Shown here piece by piece: positions 31,937 to 45,200 of a stretch of DNA of 46,387 bases. The position numbers and the translations under genes were made by a program. The notes below the pieces were generated by a model. That model saw nothing but the letters and a program-made list of their open reading frames with translations. It did no database searches and was not told where the DNA came from. The stretch's first letter is position 1; each line of letters opens with the position of its first letter. Source of the DNA: Spirogloea muscicola (Eukaryota; Streptophyta; Zygnematophyceae; Spirogloeales; Spirogloeaceae); the NCBI GenBank assembly GCA_009602725.1, contig WELB01000060.1, positions 184,070-230,456 of the forward strand, given 5' to 3'.

Positions 31937-34900
31937 GGCGCCGCCGCGGCGCCGCAGTCGGCGTCGTGGCTGGGGTCGTACCCGGCCTTCCGCGCCGTCG
32001 GGCAGTGCCAGGTGTACGCGCCGCGGGGCCCGCCGCGGGCGCTCCTCAACTTCCTCGGCGGCGCCTTCATCGGCGCCAGCCCCGACGTCACCTACAGGTG
32101 CGCCAGGGCTTTAAATCTGTGGCTCCCGATCTTGAGGTCCAGGGTTCGGGCTCCGCCGAGGACGCTGGGCTCGACTTTTGTCAGGGTTTAGGCGCCTGAT
32201 CTTGGGGTCCAGGGTTCAGCATTTGTGCGCTCCGCCGCCGCCTCTAACACTTGGCTGGCGACGCGAGGCGTTATTCGTATACCAAATTGTAAACGAAAAA
32301 TATGTCATACCCGCCGCTCCGCATCTTGTACATGGGCTGCTGTACCTGTGTGAAGTAGAGGGATATTCCAAGTATTCATACAAATCTCTATAGTGGGGCA
32401 TGATGCCCAGCAAGAACTTGGATTGCATATTGCAACCTTCTCTATCTGCACTTCACACAGTATCTAGCATCAGACGTGATGGGCACTTTGATCGGCTGCA
32501 TCCACTGAGCGGCAAGGGGCCACCGGCAGCGCCGCCGCAGCCTGCTGATCGAGCTGCTGGTGAAGGAGGGCTACCTCGTCGTGGCGACGCCGTACGAGGT
32601 CACGTTCGACCACGCCGCCTCGTCCCGCCACATCCACGACAAGTTCAACGACGCCCTCGACCTCCTCCGGGCCTCCGGCCTCCCAGACGCTGGCATCTCT
32701 GCGGCTGCCGTCCAGGGCTTCCCAATCTACAGCATCGGCCACAGGTTGGCGCCAATGTTCCACAGTCCTTCAGCTTCATTAGTAAGAGCCCTCGTTATGG
32801 CCGAGCCCCGTTATGGCCGCCCTCATTAGACTTATGGCCGAGCACGCTTGCATGCTCAAGTCGCCTGTCACTTAGTCTGCGGGCACTGCCGCCATGGAGG
32901 CTGCAGCTGAGGGCCGTGTCCGCTTGCCAAGCTTCTCCCCGGGCTCATGCCAGACAATGATGGGTGGATGCAGCAACGGCGCCCTCATGCAGGTGCTGAT
33001 TGGCAGCCTGTGCACCGACCGGACCCTCCCCCAGGTTCGCATTCGCAATTACGGTGTTCTAGTGTCTTGTGGCGAAGAGTCTCGCTTTGCACGTGAAAGT
33101 ACAGGCAAATTCAGATATCGTGCAACCCCCGTTTACAGAGCCACAAATTCAGCTGAACAACGTCAGTACCAGGAGTTCAGCAAGTGTACATGCACGTCCT
33201 CGATTGATGTAGACTATTAGTCAGGGGTTCCTTCTCTGTGATTCAAATGTTTGGTGCTTCTTATCAGGCCAATGCAATTCTGTCCTTCAACAACAAGGGC
33301 GCGACAGGCGCTGTGCCTTTCTTTGAGCAGGTCTGGTACTTATGCTTCCTGGAAACGTCACTCATGTTGCAAGAGAGCAGTGCATGTGTCCTGCCAATAC
33401 ATGAGTTGAGTGAGAAGCATGACAATGCGTCAAGCAGAGAGTGGACGTACTTGGACGTGGATGACCTGATCAGCTAGTGCACTCGTCACACGTAGAAGGA
33501 CTAGAGGTCACTGGCAAGATATACCATAGCTGGTCACAGTATGCCCCAGAGTTGGTTACAATCCTTCCGCTAAAAGTGATATCTGCAGAATCATGGGCGA
33601 CTTGGCACTTCAAGTAGGGTGTGAATGAGCACTGAGAGCTAAAATACTGTCAATTATATGACATGGAACTTGCGTTGATGTGCCTGCAGCTTGGCCCAGG
33701 CTTGAAGCAACTCGCACCAGCCATTGAGAGCTCCCCACTGACGGGCCTGGCGCTCAGCCTTGTGGGTGCGATGCTGCAAAAGCCACTGTCAGAATTTATT
33801 GTACTGCATCTTCTTGGCACTTTCTGCAGACTAGATTGTGCATACTTAGCTGGTGGAGTACGCAACACACTCAAGCCAAAACGTAGTGACTTTCTACTTT
33901 GCACCATCTTCCTGTACCTTATGTCTTTGCTTGTCCTACAGGTCCTGTTAGCGAAGTTATCTGTTGAGCTACCACTCAAATTGGCCTGCACTGGAGCTGG
34001 CAGAAGGGCGACGCAGTCAGTCACACCCATCCGCCTTATTGATCTCATGTGACTCCAGCTGCTCTGTGCTGGGCAGATGAAGCGGTGAGGCTGGCAGAGA
34101 GTGGCCCCGTTGATCTTGACCCAGTTCTGAGGTTCCTCAACCAAATTGGGCCAGTCTTTGGCCAGGTATGCGCTACCCTGTGCCATTTGAGGCCTACCCG
34201 TGGTCTCCATTGTGGCCTTTTTCTTATGCTGCATATGAATATGAATTTTGACGAGAACGTAAGTCTGCTGTTACGAACACTGGCCTCCTCTCGCCTTGAC
34301 TGGTACCATCTCAGCAGTATCGCATCTTCAAGATTGTACGAAATTTGAGAAGAGAAGCCTAATCCATTGCAGGTGCGAGATGGAGTAGTGGAATTCACCC
34401 CTAGCCCCTCAGAAAACCGGGTGTCCATAGCCAACCACTACGCTGTGCTGCACAACCTGCTGGTATATATCCTCATGACACGCGTGCCTTGTGCCTTATG
34501 CTAATATATCGTGTGGGGAGCTTAATGTGTGACTGCAGTTCAGAGTCAGGGAAGTCTATGGTGAAGGCTTGACAGCTGCTTTTGATGCTCTACAGCTTTG
34601 CAGTTCGGAAGAAGGACTTATGAAGGATTTGGATGTGCAAGCATTGGGCGTGTACGCATGTGACCCCTAGACAGTCCAGTCGATATTGCATTTGGATGAT
34701 CTGCACAATCTCTGAGCAGGTGAAATTTGAGATTGACACGATTGACGAGACAGACATCTTGGAGAGCCTGCTGCGGCCGAGGGCCGCCGCGTGCGGCGGC
34801 ACCTTGGTCAAGCTGGAGCTGCCTGGCACGCATGCAACGCCGCTCGCGCCCGTGCGTCTCTATCTCCCCAACCAATCCCAACTCGCCCATTGGTAGATTG

Positions 34901-35113
34901 TAAGTGCAGCGTGTATCTAGATCTGGTGCTACGTCCTGACAAACTGTTAACAAAAGCCTTACACCTCCCCCTGATAACATCCAGGATTTCAAGTGGGAAG
35001 TTGGCAGCACCTTCTCGCCGCTGGATGCTGTTGCGCAGGGGCTCCGCTCGGCCGCGCTCGCCGACATGCGGAAGCTGGTCAGGGCCATGGCCAACTTCTT
35101 TGACAGCTTGTGA
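31937..35113 (+). CDS. DUF1350 alpha/beta-hydrolase-like protein, 5' end in gap
   Basis: DUF1350 proteins are found in cyanobacteria and chloroplasts and have an alpha/beta-hydrolase look, but no settled substrate. Exons: up to 32097, 32541-32744, 32974-33034, 33268-33330, 33690-33765, 34077-34165, 34373-34462, 34539-34634, 34720-34851 and 34985-35113. All close in frame. Landmarks are ALLNFLGGAFIGASPDVTY, LLVKEGYLVVATPY, TFDHAA, PIYSIGHSNGALMQVLIGSL, NAILSFNNKGATGAVPFFEQ and a C-terminal helix ending RAMANFFDSL. The splice at 32744/32974 builds GHSNG, a GxSxG nucleophile elbow, so a serine hydrolase activity is possible. Some family members lack a full triad, and I cannot assign the Asp/His here. 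A transit peptide would lie in the gap. Confidence 0.85.
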
Positions 35114-35870
35114 TATGGTTGCCCGCTCAAGTACGCTACCGTGCTGCATGTAGTGTACTTGGCAGGATCGAAGCGACCTCCAACGTTGTCGTGCTGCTGT
35201 GCTTGATAGTAAGTGTCAAACTGCACTTGATGTCAAGGTCAGGCCTGTTATCGTTCTCTTGCCGTTGGTGCGGCCCAGATGCACAGCAGCTGTAAAGACT
35301 GGAGTCAGACTGTCAAGAGATAAATGTTCCGAGTGATCTCCATGGACTGCTCCGCTGCGACATCTTATCACTGCATCAAGAGCAACTTCAGCTAGTTTGT
35401 GGAGAGGACCAGCACTCCGTGCATGTTGCCAAGGACTACGAGAGTGGTTATATGAATGGGCTGGTTGAGAGCCACAGGTTTTAAAGGCTACCTTACAAAA
35501 GACCGTCCACTGCTTGCAAATGCTGGACGCATATCGCTGGAAGCACGCACTTGCGTGCGGCTTGGCCAATGGCGGGACTGGTGAGCACATGCGCGGTGCG
35601 GCAGGAAGATGCAGCATTTGACAACCGTATTCGGCAACAACGACCGGAAGATGTTGGTGTTGTCACTGCACAACAAGCTAGACGAGCGAGCCAGCAGGGA
35701 GACGAGGTGCACGCAGAGGCCGCAGAGCCCGAGCTCATGCAGAGCCTGCGGCTAAGCTTGAGGTGTGGGCGCCGGCAAGTACCTTCGTCTGGGCTCGTTA
35801 AACCCCAAACCCCAACTCCCGACCACAAACCCTTCTCATCACATCCTGAACCCTGGACGCTGCGGCGAGA

Positions 35871-35905
<35 letters not shown>

Positions 35906-35943
35906 GTGTTGTGGCGACTGCAGAGGCGGGGAGCCTCGGAGCC
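35114..35943. other. Spacer between two tandem plus-strand genes
   Basis: 3' flank of the DUF1350 gene, then the presumed promoter of the diflavin reductase. Near its right end are a block of AAACCCC words (about 35800-35820) and a pure CCG triplet run (about 35873-35905). An open frame runs from 35551 into the reductase start, but its upstream part has no homology-like content. Confidence 0.5.
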
Positions 35944-38900
35944 ATGCCCGGCGTGCCGGCGTCCGGCGATGCCGCCGGCGGAGCGCCGCCGCCGCTGCTG
36001 GTCCTCTACGCGTCGCAGACGGGGAACGCGCTGGACGTGGCCGAGCGCGTCGCGCGGGAGGCCCGCTGGCTGGCGCTGGCGCCGGCGGTCGCCGCCATGG
36101 ACGCCGTCGACGTCGTGAGTGTGCCCCGAGCTCCGCGCTGCCGTCCGGCGGTCGTGCTTCGCTCGGCTTGCTGACGGCGGCCGTCACGTTGAGGGAGGCT
36201 TGACAGCGTCACCTGGAGGCGCTGCGCCTTGCGGTGTCAATAAAGCCATCTTTAATAACAATATGATAATACTTCATCGGAAATGCTTGCACAAATCGCA
36301 ATCGTACGTAATAGCTGTTTAATCCGCAGACCTCGCTGCCGGCCGCCTTGCACGTCGTCTTCGTGGCTGCAACCACCGGGCAGGGCGACCCGCCTGACAA
36401 CATGAAAGTATGCTTCTAAAGCCCAAACCCTTAATACCAGGGTTTAAGATTATGGTTTAGGATTAGGTTTTAGGCTTGTGATTCCACGGTTAGTTCCGGT
36501 CTGGTAACTTCTTCACGTCGCGAGCTGGCCTGCCTCGCACCGCGCCCGAGCTCTCCTCCTGCACCACGTCCTAGTGCCGGTCTGACCTCCGCCGGCTTCC
36601 AACGCCACAATTCGACTCTTGATGGCCTAGTCTTGGATGCAGGGATAAGGTCTAGGGCGTCCGGTTAGGTGGGGCCAGTTGCATGATGGATGAGGGATGG
36701 TTGGCAAGATTTTGTCACTTATGACTCGTAACGATCTTCAATTAATGTTTCACTTTGCGGATGTCAAGCCATCACTGAACCCCAACGGCCACAGTGAACC
36801 CTCACAATCCGTATACCCACAAGTCGCAACGGTTTTCTTGGCGGCAGAGATTTTGGCGACAGCTGCTGCGCAAGAGCCTGGGACCGGCCTTCCTTGGCAG
36901 CCTCAAATACGCTGTCTTCGGCCTTGGCGACTCTGGCTATGAGAAGTACAACGTGGGTGCCTCGGCAGAGGCCCAGCCCTGATTACTCCGGTCTCTTGCC
37001 TGGCCGCAGTTAGCACAGGTCTCCATGTATTATATTACCTTCGTGTATGGAAGCTTGATTCAAGTTAAAAAGTATAAATAGAAGCTCGTATAGCATTCCT
37101 GCCGATTGCCACTCATGTACTAGAGCTCTTTGTTGCAGGTCGTTGCCAAGAAGCTGGACCGCCGCCTGCAGGATCTGGGGGCCACGCCCATGGTCTCCAG
37201 GGGCCTGGGCGATGACCAGCACCCCTCTGGGTATACTCGAGTTACCTGTGTCACTAACCCTACCTCCTGGGTCATAAGTTGATACTGGCTGCGATGATGT
37301 GTCTTGAATCGTGATAGAAAGACTTGCTTAGTAGTCCTGTCACAAGCTCTTACCATTGTGCATATCTAAGACCAAGGCCGTCACTTGGGGCACTTATATT
37401 TCACATTTGTCTCCACAATGAAAGCCAGTCACTGAACCTGAGACTACCCTCAAATCTTACACCACCATGCGAGACCTTCTCAATTTCCCCCAAGCCGTCG
37501 AGCAAGGAGAGCTGCGGGCAGCTTACTTTCAGTAGTTGTCCAGCATTTGTTGTCCAGTGTTATTTAGCAACTTTATCCTGCATTGGAAACTGTGACCTAG
37601 GTACGAAGCGGCGCTCGACCCGTGGCTGGCAGCACTGTGGGCATCAGGCCAGCTCTTGAATGCCAGGCCCAATGGCCTCTTCCTTGCTCAGCAGGGCCCT
37701 CTTGAGCTCGATCGCGCCAGATATGAGGTTGTGCATCATCAACGTGCAGATACATCCAATGGCAGAGGTGTGTTTAGTGTCCTGCATTTGCTCATCACAT
37801 TGACATAATTGTGTCAAAGCTACTGACATCAGAAAGCATGATAAAATCTTCTGGTGCTGAAAGCCAGCACTGCGTTGAAGCTGAAATGCTCTTGGGCACC
37901 ATGCCAATCCCCTGCAGGCCTACCAGTCTCCATAGATGAGCGTCTGGAGGGCATGAGGATGTTCCACCAGGCTTCCTTGGCTGCAAGCAGGTTTCAAGTA
38001 GGGGGCGCTGTGCCGCCTCTTCTGACGCCGAGCGGTGATTCAGCATTGGGTTACGGGCCACTACGTCCGTACATTGCTGAATTGGTAGGCTCCCCTCCAT
38101 ATAAACCTCATCCTTGCATATGAGTCATTCCATATATGAAACCTGGACCCTGATTCATTGCTTGACGATCTACTTGCGACCTAGGTGTCATTGACAATGG
38201 GCTGCATGGGACGCTTGGTGTTTAATCTAGCAACTTTGGGAAGTCAATCAACTGAAGGACTGCTTGACATTAAGGATCCCTTTTGACTTGCTGCTAGGGT
38301 CAGAAGGAGTTTAAGGTTGAGCATCAGGGCTAATGGCTGGGGCACATGGGGCTCATGGCTCGCTGTTGCCTGTGACCTGCAGTTCTGAAGTATCTGAAGG
38401 TCCAGCAGGCCTGCTGGACTAATAGCATTTGTGTCTCTTTGGGCCGGTTGCTCATCTGACGTCCTTACACGTGTCTCAGCAATGCAAGCCAGGTTGCAAA
38501 CGAGCGGCTTACTGCAGAGGACTGGGAGCAGGACGTGCGGCACATCGAGTTTGATTTAGGATCTTCGGTACTGCGCGATCACCTCGCCCCTTCCTAGGGG
38601 TGGCACGCAGGATTTGCTGAAGGCTTTCACTCGCTTTAGAAAGTCTTGGAGCACCAAGTGTAATAAGAGGGCCTAAACCCAAAGAGATTTGCTGCTGCCG
38701 GCCTCAAGCCAGGGCTCATGCACCTGTCTCAGAGACTTCTGCTGCTGTTGGTACTCTTAGCCATCTCTCACTTGACAAGTCTAAGGCACGAATGCAGGGC
38801 GTAATCTACGAGCCAGGGGATGTCGTGAACATGTACCCAGAGCAGCCTCCAGAGGCAGTCCAGCGCCTCTTGGCGAGACTCTCTTACGATCCTGATGCTG

Positions 38901-41043
38901 CAGTTACTGTAATCAGTCCAACCCTGAACCCTGTTGCACTCATGAAGAGTCTTTGCAATTCTGATCTGGGTATCTTGAGCACTTTCAATGCAACACAGCA
39001 TCAGTAGGGTCCAACTTCTGATTGATTGTTCTTATCGTGATCCATACTTCGAGATAAGAACCTGACTTGATCCTGATTGAGAGACTTCATTGTTGAAGTT
39101 GTGTTTGAGTTGGCCTTCTACTTGACAGGTGCACGTTGTACCGGATGCTTCACCATCAGCAGGCGACGTGGAGACCGTAACACACACTTGTGCTGCCCAA
39201 CCCATCAGAGTGGCAGCCCTCATTGCTGGCGCTCTAGATATATCGTCAGCTTCTCCGCGCCGGTACTTTTTTGAGGTCTGCAGTCATAGCATCAACTTGA
39301 TATGCCTGCTTGAGCTTATGTGCTTTCTGTAAGGTTACTGTACTGGGTGGCAGAGATCCCAATTTAAGTTGACGTATCTCCACTTGTGCCACATGTGTGC
39401 TTGTGCACACACACAGAGGCACTGCAAGTGTCAGCTGAATGCTGCACTCTTTCACCGACATGTGGTGCAGATCATGCGACCTTCAGCTGACACGTCGGCA
39501 TGTTTGGCAGGTCCTCGGCCACTTCGCGGAGGAAGAGAGGGAGGCGGAGAGGTTGCATTACTTCAGCACTGCTGAAGGCAGGGAGGATTTGTTCGACTAC
39601 AACCAGAGGGAAAGGCGCAGCGTGCTGGAGGTGACACATGATGTCCTGAGCATCTGCAATGCATTTTGTCCCTGGATATGTCGGAATCTCTTTGTGAAAT
39701 GCAGCACTTAAGTCCACATGATTGAAGTCAATATTGTGTCTCTGCCGCAGATTTAATGGATGCCTCCACTGAGACCACTGCTCTTGCAACTTCTGCAGAT
39801 CCTGGAAGACTTCCCCTCGGTCCAGTTGCCTCTTCAGTGGCTGCTGGAGATTGCACCGCGGCTACAGCCACGCGCCTTCTCGATCGCGTCATCGCTCCGC
39901 GCCCATCCGCAGCACCTGGAAATCGTGGCCTCTGTTGTGAAGGTGGTCACGCCCTACAACAGAACGCGCTTTGGGCTCTGCTCCAACTGGCTGGCTCAGA
40001 TGGCCCCTTTCAAGGGTGAGCTAAGTCTCAGGCTGGCCAAGCATGAAAGATTGCAGCAAGCATGGTTTCCAGGTTTTAAAGGAGAATAGAGAATAAGTGT
40101 TATCAAGGGCTCCACAGCAGATGCGAAGTGGTTGTCAAGGACAAGCTCATAATGTTGTGCAGTTGCAGCACAACGAGCATGCACTGATTGTTACTGGCTC
40201 TTGTTGAGCTCATGGCCGTCCGCTCCATTCTGCTCGGAGACTCACAGCCTTGGTGCGTGCATGTCTGCATTGGATTGCTTAAGGAGGCCAAGTCCCATTG
40301 TGGGTCTCGCGTGGATTCCTCCACCTGCCGCCTGCTACTGGCACGCCGCTCATTCTCGTTGGGCCCGGCACTGGCTGCGCACCCTTCCGGTCCTTTCTGG
40401 AGGAGCGGGCTTGCCTCCTGCAAGAAGGCCAAGGTCCTTCGTGCAGTGAAAGCCATCGTATGCAGCTGCAAAGCGGGAGCCTTGGCCCCAACATCCTGCG
40501 GCCTGCACCATGTCTTTTCTTCTTCGGCTGCCGAAAAGAGCACGCGGACTTCTTGTACAAAGAGCAGTGGCACCTGTACCAAGCCGCGGGGGGGACCTTG
40601 TCAGAGGCTTGGGGGAGCGGTTTCTATGCGGCCTTCTCCAGAGACCAGGCGCATAAGGTCAGGCTCACTCAACAGCAACTCACATGCTGTGTCGCAAATG
40701 TCATCACACTCCTTGACTCCATTAGCAGAAGGCTGATGATCCCGATCCTCTGGGTCTGTTGCCATTTGACTTTGTGCCTACCATATCGTAAGCCGAGGTT
40801 GCATCATGGTCGCAGATTTATGTGCAACACAAAATCCAGGAGGCAGGGCAGCGCGTGTGGGAGCTCGTGCTGCGGGGTGCAAGCATCTACATTGCTGGGT
40901 CCGCTCAGAAGATGCCATCCGACGTGAAGAGGGCGCTGCAGAGAGTAGCAGAGCACGAGGGGGGGTTCACGCCGTCCGAGTCCACTGCGTGGTTGAGGCA
41001 TATGGAGCAGACTGGTAGACTATCAGTGGAGGCTTGGTCTTGA
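35944..41043 (+). CDS. TAH18: Diflavin oxidoreductase of the TAH18/ATR3/NDOR1 family
   Basis: This enzyme passes electrons from NADPH through FAD and FMN to the Dre2/CIAPIN1 protein in cytosolic iron-sulfur cluster assembly. Thirteen exons close in frame: 35944-36114, 36330-36407, 36848-36952, 37139-37230, 37601-37767, 37918-38084, 38493-38567, 38798-38908, 39129-39275, 39511-39630, 39799-40015, 40284-40657 and 40816-41043. About 683 residues result, somewhat longer than typical. FMN domain: LLVLYASQTGNALDVAE, VAATTGQGDPPDNMK, FGLGDSGYEKYN, GLGDDQHPSG. FAD domain: RAFSIASS (the R-x-[YF]-S flavin motif) and LCSNWLA. NADPH domain: LVGPGTGCAPFRSFLEER, FFFGCR, AFSRDQ, IYVQHKIQE, the C-terminal AWS. 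Met 35944 begins just before the FMN fold, so the protein is probably cytosolic. The linker between FMN and FAD domains is long. Confidence 0.9.
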
Positions 41044-42277
41044 AGCTGGCATCGGTCAATACCACCTTCTGGGTGATGGTGTTGTTCTCTGCCTCATTGA
41101 GTACATGCCGCTGCTAGCTGTTGCTGCCACCCTGGCTTCGAGCAGTCACAGGGCACACGTAGCATGGACATCGTGTGCTGCGACTTTAATTCTGGTTGAG
41201 AGTCTTTCCATAACCTCTGTTGATCTCTTGCAAGGCGTTGAGTCAGTTGCAGTTGCACGCAATTAGGCCTCAGTTGTGCAAAGTACTATTCATCTCTACA
41301 ATGGTGAGAGTGAGTGACCAAGCACCCAAGGAGAGGGGCCTAAGATGTCATGAAACGGTGGGAAAGCACAGAGGCTGTCTAGTATGGACGTCACCATCTG
41401 AGCTCAGAGCTCAGTTCAGGTCTGAGAAATTCGGGAACGTGCCACTTTGATTGTGTGGTTATAAGTGCATGCTCGCATGCACTCCCCATTGGAAGACTGG
41501 TCGATATTTAGGGGCATATACATTTAAGCTCTTCAAGAAACGGCATGCACTCCAAGAATGAGGACTTGTCGACTAGAAGAATGAGTAGCCCACGTGAAGC
41601 CATTCATTCGCAGTGCACAGAGACAAGTCACACAGTATCACGATTCGTCAAATCAAGTGTGGTAGGGAGTAGCCCATGTGAAGCCATCAACAGTCCATAG
41701 AGGCCAGTCACACAGTATCAACAGATTTTGCGATCCAATGTCGTGGTGAAGTGCAAGCTAGCATGCAGTCATACTGCAAGAATGGTCTAGGGCCTCATAC
41801 ATCCAAGCTCTTCTAGCGGCGGCATGCTCACTCAGAGCGGGACGTGTTGATCAGAAGTAAGTATGAGTAGCCCAGGTGAAGCCATTAGCAGTCCATAGAG
41901 TCCATAGCCAGTCCAACAGCATGTGCGCAAGTGATGCATACACAGATTGAGCAACACTAGAGAATGGTGGATACAGCTCAATATAATTGCATTATTAGTG
42001 AACAGCTTTGCTGGCGACAATTGCAACATGCCAAGGTTGACAGCCGTAGAGGGAGGGAGAAAAAGAAAGCAATGGCAAAAGGTGAAAGACACCTTGAAGG
42101 AGTCTAGCAGATCTTGCAGGGCACAAGGGAGTCAGGCTGTCCCAGCAAACCATGACTCAGAAGGTCGAGTGAATAGCCACATTTACGCATGTGCAGGACC
42201 AAAGGAGGATGAGCAAAACTATGAGGAAGACAATGAGGACATGGCACCCAACTATCATTTGCAAGTCCAGCTGGGGC
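41044..42277. other. Convergent 3' intergenic region containing a degenerate tandem repeat
   Basis: 3' flanks of the diflavin reductase (+) and CCC1 (-). I find no coding exon. The middle is occupied by the repeat annotated separately (41463-41930). Confidence 0.6.
41463..41930. repeat. Imperfect tandem repeat with three short core copies
   Basis: The core GAGTAGCCCA-GTGAAGCCAT followed by CAGTCCATAGAG (or a variant) and CAGTCACACAGTATCA occurs at about 41582, 41668 and 41868. A longer unit also repeats: a GTGCA-GCT-GCATGCA palindrome-like start, AAGCTCTTC, GGCATGC and then the core, at about 41463-41600 and 41751-41890. The first copy starts with a perfect 7-bp inverted repeat (GTGCATG-CTCG-CATGCAC). 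Confidence 0.75.
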
Positions 42278-45200
42278 TCAAGTGAAAATTGTGACAACGT
42301 CCCGCCGATAGCCGCGGACCATGAGCAAGCGTGGAATGCCGTCCACGAGAAGGTCCATGTATTCCATGTAGCAGTATGATGGGTGGTGGTGTGGGGGAGG
42401 GGGGAGGGAAACAAGCACCACCGCAGCCGCGCGTGAATACCGCATGATGATTGAGTTGAGCTTGATCGCCGTGTATATGAATTTGTTTACTTTCTCCTCG
42501 GACACGGACCGGTACTCAAGTGTCTCGTTGCTGGCACTGCCCTCAGACATGTTGCCCACATGTGCCATGATTCGCTTCCGTGCCTGCATGTGGCAACCTT
42601 TTATTGATCAATATTCCCTCCAAGTCTCAACCACCACAACTTCCAAAAACTTTTGATGACCTCTTGAATATAAGCACAAGATGCTATTGTCAGGTTGGGC
42701 TAAACTTCGAAACCAGGCCAACCTATGCGGCCGCGTATTTGTGACCCCAACAAAGACAGTGTAGGGCATGAAGACCTCTGCATGAGGGATCGGAACCTGC
42801 GGACCTTTGAGAAAGCCTCCAGAGTTCCAGCACGAGCTGGATCTGCTTCTTGGTCCTCCTTGTGCTCCTCCCACGACTTCATCGTCACCACGATGACCTC
42901 TGCTTGCATTCTCAGGTCGTACAGAAACTTCCGTACATCTCTGCAGCACCATCCTTGCAACCTCTATTAGGCATCAGGCGCGGGTAGGCACTAGCGAAGC
43001 TGATCACAAGTCAGCTGGTCTTCACAAACATCAGGGAACCTTGGTATCCTCATCTAGCTGGTGTGTCCAATACACGCCAACTTGACCACGAATTGAGATA
43101 CTGAAGCAATAAAGAAGTACAGCTACATGCTCATCGCGACAGTGTAGATGCCAGACAGAGAGAAGCAAAGGCCAGGCTTTCAAGGCAATAAAGCTTTGAC
43201 CCTTAGAGCTTGTGTACCTTGTGAATTCCTCTGCTTCTGAGTCCTCATCTGCTATGCAGAAGACCTGGATGCGGCAGCTCTCAAAGCTTTCCTTAGCTCT
43301 AAGAAGCTGGGAAAGGAGGAGCATGATGCCACCGTCTCTGACTATCCAATATAGATCAATCGTGCCATACTGCTTCTGAAATTCTCCTGGCCACTCATCC
43401 AGCCCTTTGACAATGACGCAGGCCTGCACAGCTCAAGGAATGCAGTATTAATACTCACAACCAAGACAGAGGCTGCTAGAAACATGTAACAAGCAACAAG
43501 ACAGAGACTGCTGATTATGTGTCAGCTATTGAACCAGCATTGCCAGCTTCAAAGTTAGCCAAGCAACCCACCTCAGCTCAGATGAGATAAGTGCTTCAGG
43601 AGACTGAGCAAAGATATCATGAGCTTGCAGATTCAGTCACAGCTTTGCAATTCTTACCTTGTTAGCAACCGAGCAGTCATTTATAATGGAGACAAAAGTG
43701 TCCGGAATGTGCTTATTGTGCCCCTCCCCTTCATTTCTCCAAATCTCAGGGTACCTCAGGCAAACGATATTGGGCTTGAGATTGGCTAACCCCATGCACT
43801 GGACGATGGCCCTAAAGCCATCTCGCATGTCAGGAGCAACAACAACCTCAGCAACCCCTTCGCAATTCTTATAGTCGATGTACGTAGCCAAAAGCCGGCT
43901 GGCATGACGGCTTTCCTCCACTTTGTCCCTGCATCACACAGAGTATGAAGAGTGTCATAAAAGTATCATGCTTATCTATCTTCTCCAAGCAATCCATAAC
44001 ATGCCAGGTTAGAACCACGACACTAACCAATTGCTATACATATGTGGCAGGGAGTATGCGGATACATGGATAACATGACTCCAGGGCAATGTAGCTAAAC
44101 TCCATAGTAGACTCCAGAGGGCAGGAAGGAGACAATGATATCTCTCAACAAAGGCTATAAGTAGCGGCGAGACATTAAGATTCTGCCAATTGCTTACTTG
44201 TAAGGCCCTTCTAGGATGCTCACGAAGAGGCTCATCCCACGACCCTTTTTCTTCATGCAGTTTGCAAAGTCAGCAAGCTTTGGGTGGCACGGCACATCCT
44301 GGGGAAGGATACCCCAAGGCTTGCAGAAGATGAGGGGTATTGGGTACCAATTCTTGGGGTGCACGGCAGTGGCTGTGCAACAGGTGACAGACAGATGATA
44401 CATCAGAATCATAACAACCCAAAAACTCTACATGCACATAGCAACTGCTCATGCCTTTTACACAAAGAAATCAGCTTCACCTCCAAGAGATCTCAATGAT
44501 CGTAGGGCCAGTTGGAAATAAGCAGACTTAAAACCATCCCCCCAATCACCCGCTTTCCCCTTCTTGCCAACGTAGTAGTAAATAAGAGCAGCAAGCGCCA
44601 ACGACACAATGGTGAAGCCCCAGGAAATCATGAACATGATGACTGCACACAGGAACATTTGGAGATAGAAGAGCTGGGTATGAGAATGTGAGAAGCTTGT
44701 AGAACATATCATCTAAGGCTTGCAGCCTCTTTGTGTACGTACCAATATGCACAAGGATACCCAAGGGTGAAAGCAAGGAAGGGACTGGCAGGATGTCAGA
44801 AATTTTAGCAGATTGTGAAAGGCAATCACAACTTCTCTGACCATCAGGATCAATTTCCTGTTTACGAGTCAGCATCGCAAGTAATGGAATCACAATGTTA
44901 CTGGTCTTCACAGAATGCTCACCTATACATAGAATGGCACCAGCAAGAGAAGCAGCCCAATGGTGCCATTTCCAGCGAGGGCGCCAGCTAGGAGCATCAA
45001 GGAGGTCCAAGAGAAAGCAGGACAAATTAACGCCGCAATAACAGAGAAGGAAAAACATGGTGATGACAGGAGTGATGTAGTCCAGGTTGCCAATTACAAC
45101 ACAACCACAGCAGATGAGCATGGTGAATAATGTAGCCACATTTGGCTCCGTGCCATCTGGAGCCTGCAAATACACCAAATCAAGAACATAAGATCTCTGA

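Noticed and set aside
31116-32199. Several open frames of about 300 codons running through the N gap
   Set aside because: Ns were translated as X. Only the flanking real exons of PrmA and DUF1350 are supported.
42278-42589. CCC1 C-terminal exon as an independent small gene
   Set aside because: Phase, acceptor and family continuity (LNSIIMRYSRAAAVVLVSLPPPP) show that it is the last exon of the cotransporter.
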